Positions 1 through 8,362 of a stretch of DNA of 34,070 bases are shown here, in pieces. This DNA is from Moorena bouillonii PNG. Its GTDB lineage: Bacteria > Cyanobacteriota > Cyanobacteriia > Cyanobacteriales > Coleofasciculaceae. The notes under the pieces were generated by a model, which was not told the origin of the DNA, ran no database searches, and was given only the letters and a program-made list of their open reading frames with translations. The stretch covers positions 5,795,880 to 5,829,949 of the forward strand of contig NZ_MKZS01000001.1 in the NCBI RefSeq assembly GCF_001942495.1, written 5' to 3'. Numbering within the stretch: position 1 is the first letter of the stretch; every line of letters begins with the position of its first letter. The position numbers were made by a program, and so were the translations under genes.

Positions 1-122
1 CGCCCCCTGACCCCCAATCCTGGGGGAGAAAAGTAAGTTAAAGTCTCCCCCGGTGCGCTTTCCGTAGGCGAATTAAATTCGCCACGGGTCGCACCGCAAA
101 GTTGGGGGATTTAGGGGGCTGT
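1..122. repeat. MITE-like palindromic element at left edge
   Basis: No gene is seen here. The core (52-95) is an imperfect palindrome: GGTGCG/CGCACC outer arms, CCGT/ACGG, and GGCGAATT/AATTCGCC around a single central A. Outer C-rich and G-rich arms (near 2-17 and 102-120) are roughly complementary, so the whole segment could fold into one long hairpin. Repeats ending in 'CCCCCTAAATCCCCC' are common between cyanobacterial genes, and a relative lies at 1756-1877. It may start before the window. It could also act as a terminator for the gene that ends at 158. Confidence 0.55.
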
Positions 123-157
123 AATAAAACCAGATGATCGCGCATTCATTCCTTAAT

Positions 158-1441
158 TCAGCAACGCCGTTTAATTGGTAAACCCTTATGATACACTGCT
201 AATGCTCTGTTCCAGAAAATCCTAGGTTTGAGGTAGTGTAACGGATAATCTTGGCGCATCCGTTTGTAACCTCCACTGGTAATATTGAGGACAATGGTGT
301 CCTTTTTAGCTATTTTCCCCGCTTCAACTGCTTGAATTAAAGCACCAGTTGCCACACCGGCAGCAGGACTAACATCTATTCCTTCCAATTGCTCAAATAA
401 AGCCCTTGCTTTTTCTGATTCGTCATTAGTGACACCATACATTTCTCCATCAGTATCAGCCAATGCTTCATAAACCCCTCCGCTAATAGAGTAAGCCGGA
501 TTTCGGTTGGTAAGTACCTTAGCAGAAACCTGACTAATGCATTTTTTTGCTTCTATTTCGCTCAAAGCAGTAATTTCTCGCTTACCCGCGTTCCAAGCAT
601 CGGTCATGGGTGTAAAAGGAATGTTTTGACAGAGGTGAAGCTTCATTTTTTTGTTGCCAAATCTGCCATCTGCTAAAAATCTGAGATTCGCTTCGTAAGC
701 TGAAATCCCACCAGTACCGGAACCGACAGCTTGGAAATAGTGATCAGGAATTTCCCCAATGGTTACTGTAGCATCCACAACGGTTAGCCCCATTCCATCC
801 CGTCTCGCTACATTTTTAGCTCCTCCTTCCGGAAAGAAACCCTCTAATTGACTGATGATTTGTCCGATACGAATCGCATCGGAGTAGTCACCATTCCCAC
901 CAACAGCGATCATACGAACACAAGAATCAAACGGCTCCTTTGACCAGATGGCGGATAAATTTTGCTCTGGAATCACCAAGAAAAAGGGGATTTTCAGCTT
1001 AGAGCAAACCGTAGCAAAGGCTCGACCCGTATTTCCAGCTGAAGCAACCACAAGGGTTTTGGGGTTATCCTCTGGTATTCTCGCTAAGATCGGGAAAGCT
1101 TCTAATTCTTTAAACGAACAAGTCGAAAGATGAGCATCTCGCTCTGGCCAGTAGCCATTGAAAGAAATGAAAAGATGATCTAATCCGAGATGGTGAGCCA
1201 GATTTTTGCTTTGATACGTAATCGGTTTACCATCTGCCTCTAAGTATCGATCAACCGGTAGCCAATCGATATATCGGAATAAACCTGGGAGATTCTCTTT
1301 GACTTCTAGCTTTTCGTTAGCATAGACAGCACGCAGAAGGGATGGCTCATGTTTCTCGTCACAGCAAAGGCGGAAAGGGTCTGGTTCATACTCTTTTCCA
1401 CACAAAGTGCAACGCAGGATATATTTGAGTTTAGACTTCAT
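158..1441 (-). CDS. Cysteate synthase-like / threonine synthase-family PLP enzyme
   Basis: Predicted fold-type II PLP enzyme resembling the cysteate synthase branch of the threonine synthase family (phosphoserine plus sulfite to cysteate, known from methanogen coenzyme M synthesis). The N-terminus has a zinc-ribbon-like CTLCGKEYE...CC cluster. The probable Schiff-base lysine is in 'STCSFKELEAFP', a phosphate/PLP-binding stretch in 'VVASAGNTGRAFA', and a glycine-rich 'GSGTGGISAYEA' follows. I start at the ATG at 1441 (427 codons), just before the zinc cluster, because the reading frame upstream to 1516 shows no family-like sequence. No clear Shine-Dalgarno precedes it. No coenzyme M or sulfolipid gene is visible nearby, so the substrate is uncertain; a diverged threonine synthase is the main alternative. 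Confidence 0.72.
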   Translation of the reverse strand: MKSKLKYILRCTLCGKEYEPDPFRLCCDEKHEPSLLRAVYANEKLEVKENLPGLFRYIDWLPVDRYLEADGKPITYQSKNLAHHLGLDHLFISFNGYWPERDAHLSTCSFKELEAFPILARIPEDNPKTLVVASAGNTGRAFATVCSKLKIPFFLVIPEQNLSAIWSKEPFDSCVRMIAVGGNGDYSDAIRIGQIISQLEGFFPEGGAKNVARRDGMGLTVVDATVTIGEIPDHYFQAVGSGTGGISAYEANLRFLADGRFGNKKMKLHLCQNIPFTPMTDAWNAGKREITALSEIEAKKCISQVSAKVLTNRNPAYSISGGVYEALADTDGEMYGVTNDESEKARALFEQLEGIDVSPAAGVATGALIQAVEAGKIAKKDTIVLNITSGGYKRMRQDYPLHYLKPRIFWNRALAVYHKGLPIKRRC

Positions 1442-1570
1442 TGTGATTAGTACTTGGCACCGAAATATTAGACATCTCCAAAAATTCACCTCAAACCCTT
1501 GCACTGCCTGGGTCAAAACCGATTTTCTGGAGATTTCTATTATAGCAGCTAGTTGAAAATAGCCCGATTT

Positions 1571-1638
1571 GGGAGTAGGGAGTAGGGAGTAGGGAGTAGG
1601 GAGGGTGGGGAGGGTGGGGAGATGGGAAGATGGGGAGA
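1571..1638. repeat. Heptameric short tandem repeats (GGGAGTA type)
   Basis: Four to five tandem copies of the 7-mer GGGAGTA are followed by related G-rich units (GGGTGGGGA, GATGGGAA). This occupies the first part of the 480-bp gap between the cysteate synthase-like gene and the flv1-like gene; the rest holds the element at 1756-1877. No ORF or RNA gene is seen. Such 7-bp arrays are known in cyanobacteria as STRR sequences. Confidence 0.8.
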
Positions 1639-1755
1639 TTTTTATGAAGTATAATGATCCTGGCTATAGATTAAAAAAAAGCGATACTCTTTGCTAAGCA
1701 TCACTTGTTTTAGGTCTATAGCAGTCGAAGTAAAGGTTAAGATATAGTTCTATTC

Positions 1756-1877
1756 GGAAGCATGTCATATCCCCCTAAATCCCCCTTAATAAGGGGGACT
1801 TTTGAATATAATTCCCCCCTTTTTTAAGGGGGGTTAGGGGGGATCTATATACTTAGTTACAAAGGTGACATGCTTCC
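1756..1877. repeat. 122-bp inverted-repeat element (MITE-like)
   Basis: Perfect 12-bp terminal inverted repeats GGAAGCATGTCA (1756-1767) and TGACATGCTTCC (1866-1877) enclose complementary C-rich and G-rich tracts that make nearly the whole element self-complementary. There is no coding capacity. A non-autonomous miniature element or a long bidirectional terminator would both fit. It lies 45 bp downstream of the flv1-like gene, which is transcribed towards it. Confidence 0.7.
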
Positions 1878-1922
1878 TTCTATTCCCTATTCCCTGTTCC
1901 CTTTAAAAAAAACTATGTCCTA

Positions 1923-3671
1923 TTAATAATAGGTTCCCGACTTACGATGATGCAGGGCAGTTACTCCATCAGATAGCACCTTACCATTCTTAACTACCCC
2001 ATAAACTAGCCAATGGTCACCACATTCCATCCGATTTTCTACAGTACATTCCAAATAAGCTAGGGCATCAGTTATAATTGGACAACCATTCTCTGCTTCT
2101 TCTATTTTTATCCCACCAAATCGGTCTTCACCAGGGCCAAAGGGTTTGATAAACTGCTTCATCAAGGGTAAATGTTTCCCATCTTCTAACACATTCAAGA
2201 CAAAGTTATCCCCAGTGTGCATCAAAGACTCAATTGCTCGTTCTTTAGCTACCGCTACGGTTAACCCTGGAGGGGTAAAGGTAGCTTGAGATACCCAAGA
2301 AGCTAGCATCGCTCCGGTCAGGTCTTGTTGTTTAGTAGTCACAACACATAATGAACCAGTCAACCGTCCCACCGCTTGCTCAGTGCGGGCAGCGGAAGAC
2401 TCACCGGCAGATCGCTTTGGTTTCCGGGCTTTTTTGGCTTTTTTCAGGGCTTGAGCAAAATCTGTACCAGCTTCTTCACAGTATTTGAGGTCTTTCTCCG
2501 TAGGCTTAAATTTGATCCGAATCGTCTCAAAGCCAAACTTGTAACCGGCATCCCGGAACTTACTTTCTAATAGGTCAATGGCTTCCCCACTCCAACCATA
2601 GGAACCAAAAACACCCGCTAGCTTAGTTTTCGTAGCGCTAGATAAAACCATACCCAAAGCGGTTTGAACCTGGGTGGGTGCATGACCTCCTAGGGTAGGA
2701 GAACCCATGATAAATCCGTCTGCTTTCTCAACAGCAGCTCCAATCTCTTCCGGGTCAGCTACTTCGCAGTTAAGGGATTCTACCGATACACCAGCTTTAG
2801 TGATACCTCGTGCGATCGCTTGGGCAATCGCTCCAGTATTGCCGTAAGCTGAGGCATAAATTAGGGCAACATTGGCCTCTTGAGCTTGTTGTTGCTTACT
2901 CCATTTCCCATAAGACTCAGTTAGTTCTTGAAAGCCATAGCGCACCAAGGGTCCGTGACCGGTAGCATAAAGCTTAGCATCAAAGTCAGCTAATTTAGCT
3001 AAAGCTGTTTCTACCTGTCGGGCGTGGGGTGCCATCAGGCAATCAAAATAATAGCGTCGGTCTTCGTTATAAACCCTCCAACCTTCATCCATTACCTGGT
3101 CCCCACAGACATGAGCACCAAATAATTTATCTGTAAATAGGATTTGAGTTTTAGGATCGTAGGTACAAAGCTGATCAGGGAAACGGGGATTAGGGGTAGG
3201 GATAAAATCTAGGATGTGACCTTCACCTAAATCGAGAGTATCATCCCCTTTCATCACCAGGATTTTGAGCTCCTGTTCTGGAATAGCTTTATCCTCTAGT
3301 TTCTCAAACAGAGTACGCAAAGATTTAGCACCAGGATTGGAGCAAACAAAGGTAATCTCAGGAGCAAGTTTGAGCAAAGCATTCAGAGTAACCAGGCGAT
3401 TGGGATTAATGTGACCAAGGATGACATAATCGATCAGCTTCGGATCAAGGCGTTCTTGTAATGCTTTGAGAAAAACCTCTGTAAAAGATTCTCCTGGTGG
3501 ATCGAATAGGGCGATTTGATCAGCTCGAATTACAAAAGAATTAGCCGTGGTGCCTCGTTGCAAGGCATATTCGATTTCAAATTTGAGCCGGTCCCAAGTA
3601 CGCGATCGCAATATGAGGGTATCGGTAGCAATATGCAGGGGTTGGACGTCACGGGGTTTTGTAGTGTTCAT
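1923..3671 (-). CDS. flv1: Flavodiiron protein, Flv1-like (non-canonical iron site)
   Basis: 582-residue cyanobacterial (class C) flavodiiron protein: metallo-beta-lactamase-like domain (about 20-260), flavodoxin domain (about 268-405) and C-terminal flavin-reductase domain (about 430-582). The Flv3-like neighbour has H92-x-E-x-D-H, H159, D178 and H236 as iron ligands; at the matching positions this protein has H87, N89, N91, R92, R163, K182 and H239, so most ligands are lost. That is the pattern of Flv1/Flv2-type subunits, which work with Flv3/Flv4 in light-driven oxygen reduction to water using NAD(P)H or reduced ferredoxin. The ATG at 3671 gives full family length. It is co-directional with and downstream of the Flv3-like gene, but 547 bp of repeats intervene, so it may have its own promoter. 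Confidence 0.88.
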   Translation of the reverse strand: MNTTKPRDVQPLHIATDTLILRSRTWDRLKFEIEYALQRGTTANSFVIRADQIALFDPPGESFTEVFLKALQERLDPKLIDYVILGHINPNRLVTLNALLKLAPEITFVCSNPGAKSLRTLFEKLEDKAIPEQELKILVMKGDDTLDLGEGHILDFIPTPNPRFPDQLCTYDPKTQILFTDKLFGAHVCGDQVMDEGWRVYNEDRRYYFDCLMAPHARQVETALAKLADFDAKLYATGHGPLVRYGFQELTESYGKWSKQQQAQEANVALIYASAYGNTGAIAQAIARGITKAGVSVESLNCEVADPEEIGAAVEKADGFIMGSPTLGGHAPTQVQTALGMVLSSATKTKLAGVFGSYGWSGEAIDLLESKFRDAGYKFGFETIRIKFKPTEKDLKYCEEAGTDFAQALKKAKKARKPKRSAGESSAARTEQAVGRLTGSLCVVTTKQQDLTGAMLASWVSQATFTPPGLTVAVAKERAIESLMHTGDNFVLNVLEDGKHLPLMKQFIKPFGPGEDRFGGIKIEEAENGCPIITDALAYLECTVENRMECGDHWLVYGVVKNGKVLSDGVTALHHRKSGTYY

Positions 3672-3714
3672 GGTTCAAGTTAGCCGGTTACATTTATAGC
3701 GGTTTTCAATTTGG

Positions 3715-3808
3715 TGAGGTACACATTTCCTGGTTTTAGGGAACAGGGAACAGGGAGCAGGTAGCAGGTAGCAGGTAATAGAGAGGAGTGAAAAATATGT
3801 GTACCTCA
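3715..3808. repeat. 12-bp inverted repeats enclosing a heptamer array
   Basis: TGAGGTACACAT (3715-3726) and its exact reverse complement ATGTGTACCTCA (3797-3808) flank a tandem run of 7-mers (GGGAACA, GGGAGCA, GGTAGCA; about 3738-3779). The element begins 44 bp upstream of the flv1-like start, inside its likely promoter or leader. A nested-repeat MITE is possible. Confidence 0.65.
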
Positions 3809-3841
3809 TTAATGTTATAAATGCTAGAGTATTTAACTCTT

Positions 3842-3920
3842 AAGGAACACATTTTAAGGAACACATTTTAAAACCCAAACCCCAGCAAGGATTTAAGATT
3901 TTCAATAAAAATGTGTTTCT
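3842..3920. repeat. Direct and inverted 14-bp repeats
   Basis: AAGGAACACATTTT occurs twice in tandem (3842-3855 and 3856-3869), and a near-exact inverse copy, AAAATGTGTTTCTT, lies at 3907-3920. The arms could form a hairpin between the two flavodiiron genes. No function is assigned. Confidence 0.6.
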
Positions 3921-4037
3921 TACTAGTGTTGCGCTTTGGCGCGATCGCCCCTAGGCGCGCAGCTGAGATCTTGCACCAGTAGAAAAAAACTTAATAACAG
4001 AACGGAAGTGATCACAATCAATTTCAGTACGGAAAGC

Positions 4038-4128
4038 GATGCAGCGCGGTCTTGGGAAGGCAGCGCGGTCTTGGGGGTCTCCCCCATGAGCGACTGCCGT
4101 GGTTTCCCCCATGAGCGACTGCATCAAG
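4038..4128. repeat. GATGCAGCGC...GCATCAAG interspersed palindromic repeat
   Basis: The segment starts GATGCAGCGCGGTCTTGGG and ends GACTGCATCAAG, with two internal partial duplications of the GCAGCGCGGTCTTGGG and CCCCCATGAGCGACTGC parts. Related copies are at 8191-8276 (opposite orientation) and 26911-26960. The arms are complementary, so it behaves as a dispersed hairpin repeat. No coding role is evident. Confidence 0.65.
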
Positions 4129-4144
4129 AGAGATTCAGATTTTA

Positions 4145-4178
4145 TCCCTGTTCCCTGTTCCCTGTTCCCCGTTCCCTA
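4145..4178. repeat. Heptameric tandem repeats (TTCCCTG)
   Basis: About five copies of the 7-mer TTCCCTG and variants, just downstream of the Flv3-like gene. The unit is the complement of the GGGAACA array at 3738-3779. Confidence 0.75.
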
Positions 4179-4218
4179 CCTTTACAGGTAAATTTTAAAC
4201 TTGGTGCAAGATGTAGGT

Positions 4219-5937
4219 TTAGTAATGATTTCCCACTTTCCGATGGTGGATAGCAGTCAGAGACTCTGGCTTAGAAACCCTTCCGGTCTCAACGGTAGAG
4301 TAAACAATCCAATGATCACTACACTCCATACGGGTAGTAACTTTACACTCTAGATAAGCTAGGGCATCGCTCAGAATCGGGGAACCGTTTTGTGCGGTTT
4401 GTGTATTCACCCCTGCAAAGCGGTCAGCACCAGGTTTGAAGCGCTTGAGGAAGTGTTTCATTAAGTCTTGGTAGTTGCCTTCTTCGAGTACATTGAGTAC
4501 AAAGCGGTCTCCCACTTGCATCAAGGATTCAATCGCCCGGTCTTTGGCTACAGCAATGGTGAAACCCAAAGGCTCGAAGCTAGCTTGGCTCACCCAAGAG
4601 GCTAACATGGCACTCTTGACATCCCCTTTCTTAGCGGTGATGATGTACAATCCACCACTGAGACGACCTAGGGCTTTGTCTAGGTCTGTATCTAGGGATT
4701 TCATGTTCTTGATCAAGCGATCGCGACTCAGCCATTGCCCCATGTCAGTACCAGCTTCTTCACAAAGCTTGTAAATGGTTTCACTAGGAGTGTCTTTGAT
4801 CCGAATCGCAGGAAAGGCTTCTTTGAGTCCTAGGCTTCTAAATTGACTGCGTAGGGGGTCAATCGGTTCGTCATCTTCGCCATAGGATTCAAACAGACCA
4901 ACGGATTGCTTGGATTTGACCGCAGCCAGTACCGTGCTAACTGCTGCTGTAGTGGTGCTGTTTGTGGTTGGAGGCATGCCAATCACTATGCCAGCTGCAC
5001 GGTTAACTGCTTCCTGAACCTCTTGGGGGTCAGCGGATTTGAGGTCCATCATCTCCACTGCAATGTCAGTTTTGGTAATCCCTAGGGCGATCGCTTGAGA
5101 AATGCGATCGCTATAGCCATAATCTGAGACATAAAACACAACAACGGATTTTTCTGCCTTGGCCTTGGCTTGACTCCAGTCGCGGTAATTTCCTACCAGT
5201 TGTTCTACATTGTGGCGCAGTAGAGGACCATGACCATTAGCAATAGTAGTCACCTCTCCCAACTTATCCATCCGCTTGAGAGCAGATAGCACTGAACGGG
5301 CATTGGGAGCCATCAGGCATTCGTAGTAAAATCGATAATCTGCTTCGATAGCGCTGAGGTTGTCATCATAGGTGCTAGCAGAGCAGTAGTGCATGCCAAA
5401 GACATCACAAGTATACAGCACCTTAGTCCCAGCATCGTAAGTGAGCATGGTGTCGGGCCAATGAAGATTAGGGGCATTGACAAAATCCAGGATATGCCCA
5501 TTGCCTAAATCCAGCTGATTACCACTTTTGACAATTTGGCGCTGAAACGGTTGGTGTACAAAGTCTTCTAGGAACTGGATCGCCACTTTTGAGCCCACCA
5601 CAGTAATATCTGGAGCCAGTGCAAGCACATCTTTTACTAAGCCACTGTGGTCTGGTTCGGTATGGCTGATAATAAGGTAATCAATATCGGTAGGGTTAAT
5701 TAGTCCGGTTAAAGTATCTAAATATAGCTGGCGGAATTTTTCATGGGAGGTATCGACCAAGGCAATTTTCTCACCCCGAATCAGATAGGAGTTGTACGTG
5801 GTGCCGTTTTGTAGTCCAAATTCGATGTCGAAGCGATCGCGATCCCAATCCAAAGAACGAATAGTTGTGGTATCTGGAGCAATCTCGCTAGTATCTATGG
5901 TTAGCCGCTTTTGAACCCGGTCAGTGAGTACTACCAT
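4219..5937 (-). CDS. flv3: Flavodiiron protein, Flv3-like (canonical iron site)
   Basis: 572-residue flavodiiron protein of the cyanobacterial three-domain type. The beta-lactamase-like domain keeps the diiron ligand set: H92-x-E94-x-D96-H97 in 'SHTEPDHSG', H159 in 'LHWPD', D178 in 'TCDVFG' and H236 in 'GHGPLL'. A flavodoxin domain follows from about 265 ('VVVFYVSDYGYSD') and a flavin-reductase domain from about 425. With the Flv1-like product it is expected to form the Flv1/Flv3 hetero-oligomer that removes excess photosynthetic electrons in a Mehler-like reaction without releasing reactive oxygen. The ATG at 5937 is preceded on the coding strand by the A/G-rich AAAGGAGTAAAGGG, a reasonable ribosome-binding site. 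The flv1-like gene follows on the same strand. Confidence 0.9.
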   Translation of the reverse strand: MVVLTDRVQKRLTIDTSEIAPDTTTIRSLDWDRDRFDIEFGLQNGTTYNSYLIRGEKIALVDTSHEKFRQLYLDTLTGLINPTDIDYLIISHTEPDHSGLVKDVLALAPDITVVGSKVAIQFLEDFVHQPFQRQIVKSGNQLDLGNGHILDFVNAPNLHWPDTMLTYDAGTKVLYTCDVFGMHYCSASTYDDNLSAIEADYRFYYECLMAPNARSVLSALKRMDKLGEVTTIANGHGPLLRHNVEQLVGNYRDWSQAKAKAEKSVVVFYVSDYGYSDRISQAIALGITKTDIAVEMMDLKSADPQEVQEAVNRAAGIVIGMPPTTNSTTTAAVSTVLAAVKSKQSVGLFESYGEDDEPIDPLRSQFRSLGLKEAFPAIRIKDTPSETIYKLCEEAGTDMGQWLSRDRLIKNMKSLDTDLDKALGRLSGGLYIITAKKGDVKSAMLASWVSQASFEPLGFTIAVAKDRAIESLMQVGDRFVLNVLEEGNYQDLMKHFLKRFKPGADRFAGVNTQTAQNGSPILSDALAYLECKVTTRMECSDHWIVYSTVETGRVSKPESLTAIHHRKVGNHY

Positions 5938-6127
5938 CCCTTTACTCCTTTATCCGCTATTTTTAAGTTATGTAACTTTTCTTTATTTTTACACAAATAT
6001 TTGCGAAAGCTGGATTAGGATATGCTATGGCTCTGATTTAGGATTTATTATGGTTCAGTCACCACCAATAGCTGATAGCTAACGCCCTAGGCTCATGCTA
6101 CCCTTGCCAGCTATCAGCTATTCATGG

Positions 6128-6544
6128 TCAATGCTTTAGGGCTAGAGTGATACTATTAACGTTTACCTCAGTTTTGCTAATCTCATCCAACGTTAACATT
6201 AACGGATGGGTTGGAGAGACTTCGTTATCCCGATAGGCTCCAATCAGCAGCAAATAACGAGTATCAGTTTCGCTCATCAACAACTGCATCAATTTCAAAG
6301 ATGCTGAATCTACCCATTGCAAGTCATCTAGGAAAATAACTAAGGGATGCTCAGCAGTAGTGAAGACTTGGATGAATTTCTGGAACAGTCGATTAAAACG
6401 ATTTTGTGCTGCACCAGCTGATAGTTCTGGCACAGGAGACTGTTTGCCAATGATTCGTTCTAGTTCAGGGATAACGTCAATGATGACTTGACCGTTTTCT
6501 CTTCCGGAACAGGGATTTTTTCCCACTGTGACTAGTCTTCCCAA
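6128..6544 (-). pseudogene. Remnant of a multi-domain kinase/AAA ATPase
   Basis: An open stretch of about 138 codons encodes an internal slice of the large cyanobacterial serine/threonine kinase-AAA ATPase-GAF-histidine kinase proteins. It includes a Walker B-like 'LVIFLDDLQWVDSASL' and the conserved 'LLLIGAYRDNEVSPTHPL'. There is no kinase domain, no Walker A and none of the C-terminal domains; such proteins usually exceed 1,500 residues. The only start is a TTG inside unrelated sequence, and the frame stops shortly after 'SITLAL'. I treat it as a fragment truncated at both ends, probably left by rearrangement. Expression as a small protein is unlikely but not excluded. Confidence 0.75.
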
Positions 6545-6599
6545 AAAAAGAAATCTAGAATCGATTAGGCAAAGAAAAAGGCAAAAGGCAAATTTATTT

Positions 6600-6666
6600 C
6601 CCCGACTCCCGACTCCCGACTCCCGACTCCCTACTCCCGACTCCCGACTCCCGACTCCCTACTCCC
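6600..6666. repeat. Heptameric tandem repeats (CCCGACT/CCCTACT)
   Basis: About nine tandem 7-mers, mostly CCCGACT with CCCTACT variants, between the ATPase remnant and coaX, ending 44 bp before the coaX start. Confidence 0.85.
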
Positions 6667-6710
6667 ATTAACCCAAAACTAAAGTACCTTACCGAATTGA
6701 TAACTGCTAT

Positions 6711-7508
6711 ATGACAACTATGGCAAACAGCTTTTTAGGATTAGTGATTGGCAATTCCCGGTTACATTGGGCTTGGTTTGTGGATAACACCCTGAAAAAA
6801 GCCTGGGATACCAACCATCTAACCCCAGCAGCTGTAGCGCAGTTAATCAAGGACTGGAGGTCTAATGTAATGTCAGCGGAAATTTTTCCATCCCAGTTAG
6901 CAGCTCAGGGATCAGACCCATCCAAGCTATTACCCCTTTACATCGCTTCAGTAGTACCTGCCCAAACAGCACTCTGGCAAAACTATTCCGATACTACAAT
7001 ATTGACCCTGGAAGATTTACCCCTTTCCGGACTATATCCCACCCTAGGCATTGACCGCGCCTTGGCCGTATTTGGTGCTGGTCATAGGTATAGTTATCCA
7101 GTTTTAGTTATTGATGCTGGTACTGCTCTAACCTTTACTGGGGCTAACCAAAACCTACAGCTAATCGGAGGAGCTATCTTACCAGGATTGGGATTACAGT
7201 TACAGTCTCTAGCACAAAAAACTGGAGCATTACCTGCGATTGAACTACCAGCTCAGTTACCAAAGCGTTGGTCTCTGGAGACATCAGAGGCAATAGCAAG
7301 TGGTGTTGTCTATACAGTATTGGCTAGTATCCGGGATTTTATTGAGGATTGGCAAAGGGAGTTTCCCAACAGTCCGATTGCTATGACTGGCGGCGACTCT
7401 GAGCAGTTAGTTACTTATTTCCAATCCCAATTTCCTGCAATAGCGGCTCAGATTATTGTTGATCCTTACTTAATCTTTTGGGGAATATTGTCAGTGGTTG
7501 GTAGTTAG
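6711..7508 (+). CDS. coaX: Type III pantothenate kinase
   Basis: 265 residues resembling CoaX, which phosphorylates pantothenate in the first step of coenzyme A synthesis. Visible family elements are the N-terminal phosphate-binding strand 'LVIGNSRLHWAWF' (a variant of the usual DxGNT), 'VIDAGTALTFTG' near residue 137, and the following 'IGGAILPGLGLQLQSLA'. The length is close to the family norm. The ATG at 6711 and a second at 6720 are both possible. It converges on the NUDIX gene, with 25 bp between the stops and no clear terminator. Confidence 0.9.
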   Translation: MTTMANSFLGLVIGNSRLHWAWFVDNTLKKAWDTNHLTPAAVAQLIKDWRSNVMSAEIFPSQLAAQGSDPSKLLPLYIASVVPAQTALWQNYSDTTILTLEDLPLSGLYPTLGIDRALAVFGAGHRYSYPVLVIDAGTALTFTGANQNLQLIGGAILPGLGLQLQSLAQKTGALPAIELPAQLPKRWSLETSEAIASGVVYTVLASIRDFIEDWQREFPNSPIAMTGGDSEQLVTYFQSQFPAIAAQIIVDPYLIFWGILSVVGS

Positions 7509-7533
7509 TTGCTGCGGTGACTTTTGTGGGGAA

Positions 7534-7989
7534 TTAAGCAACGGTGATATTACCCTCAAAATAGTCCTGTAACTGACGGTCATGGTCATGGCTGAGGTTT
7601 CCCTTAGGGATAGCTTCCGGTTCAAACGCCTTGACTTCACTAATTTCCAATACGTCCTGTACCTCCATGGTTCCGGTGACATCAGCTTCTACCAGAATAC
7701 AGATAGAATGAACTCTGGGATCTCTTCCTGGTGCTGAGTAAACCCCAAATAACTGGCGAATCTTGAGCAACTCCAGTCCAGTTTCCTCAAATAATTCCCG
7801 TTCGATAGTCGTTGGAATATCTTGACCCCAGTTAACTATCCCTCCTGGTAGAGCCCACTTACCATTGTCACGACGTCGAACTAGTACAATTCGCCCATCC
7901 GGCAAGAGTGGAATGATGCTCGTACCGGTAATAGGATGTCGAAATATAATTCCGAGAACGGTTTGGACAAATTGCCATAATCTTCTCAT
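7534..7989 (-). CDS. NUDIX hydrolase
   Basis: NUDIX-family hydrolase of nucleoside-diphosphate-linked compounds; the substrate cannot be read from sequence. The Nudix box is 'GIVNWGQD...ERELFEETGLEL', matching G-x5-E-x7-REUxEExGU except that the first glutamate is Gln; the metal-binding REx2EE part is intact. I choose the ATG at 7989 (152 codons, starting MRRLWQFVQTVLG). The frame is open back to 8103, but the extra 38 residues are not family-like. It is transcribed towards coaX. Confidence 0.82.
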   Translation of the reverse strand: MRRLWQFVQTVLGIIFRHPITGTSIIPLLPDGRIVLVRRRDNGKWALPGGIVNWGQDIPTTIERELFEETGLELLKIRQLFGVYSAPGRDPRVHSICILVEADVTGTMEVQDVLEISEVKAFEPEAIPKGNLSHDHDRQLQDYFEGNITVA

Positions 7990-8190
7990 GTGATGATAGG
8001 GCTGTTGAGTGTGTGTGTTGCTTTTACTGACTGCTATGATAGACATTATGGATGCAAGTTCGGTAACGTCAGTGATTGAAAAGTCCATTGTGATGCAATT
8101 CAACGTTGAACGTCTGAGTAGTTAACAGCTAGGAGCCTAAGGAATACCTGACCGGTTCACAGGCGAATCACTTCTGGTTAAATCTCTGTC

Positions 8191-8276
8191 TTGATGCAAA
8201 GCGCTAATGGGGTGGCCTCCTTTGACCGCACCGGTAGTCGCTCATGGGGTGTCCTGCTTTGACCGCGCTGCATCAA
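8191..8276. repeat. Interspersed palindromic repeat, inverse copy
   Basis: Begins TTGATGCAAAGCGC and ends GCGCTGCATCAA, with internal TCGCTCATGGGGT. It is the opposite orientation of the element at 4038-4128. It sits in the 5' region of the RRM gene, ending 86 bp before its start, so it may be in the leader or promoter. Confidence 0.65.
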
Positions 8277-8362
8277 TGTCATAACCTGGGTAGATATGCA
8301 CCAGTGCTTCGCCCTCTCACCGACCTTCATCTGAACATTTTCGATCAGATGGACAACTCTAA

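Noticed and set aside
3936-4253. 105-codon ORF between the flavodiiron genes
   Set aside because: It runs through the GATGCAGCGC repeat and a heptamer array; composition is that of repeats and it overlaps the flv3 end.
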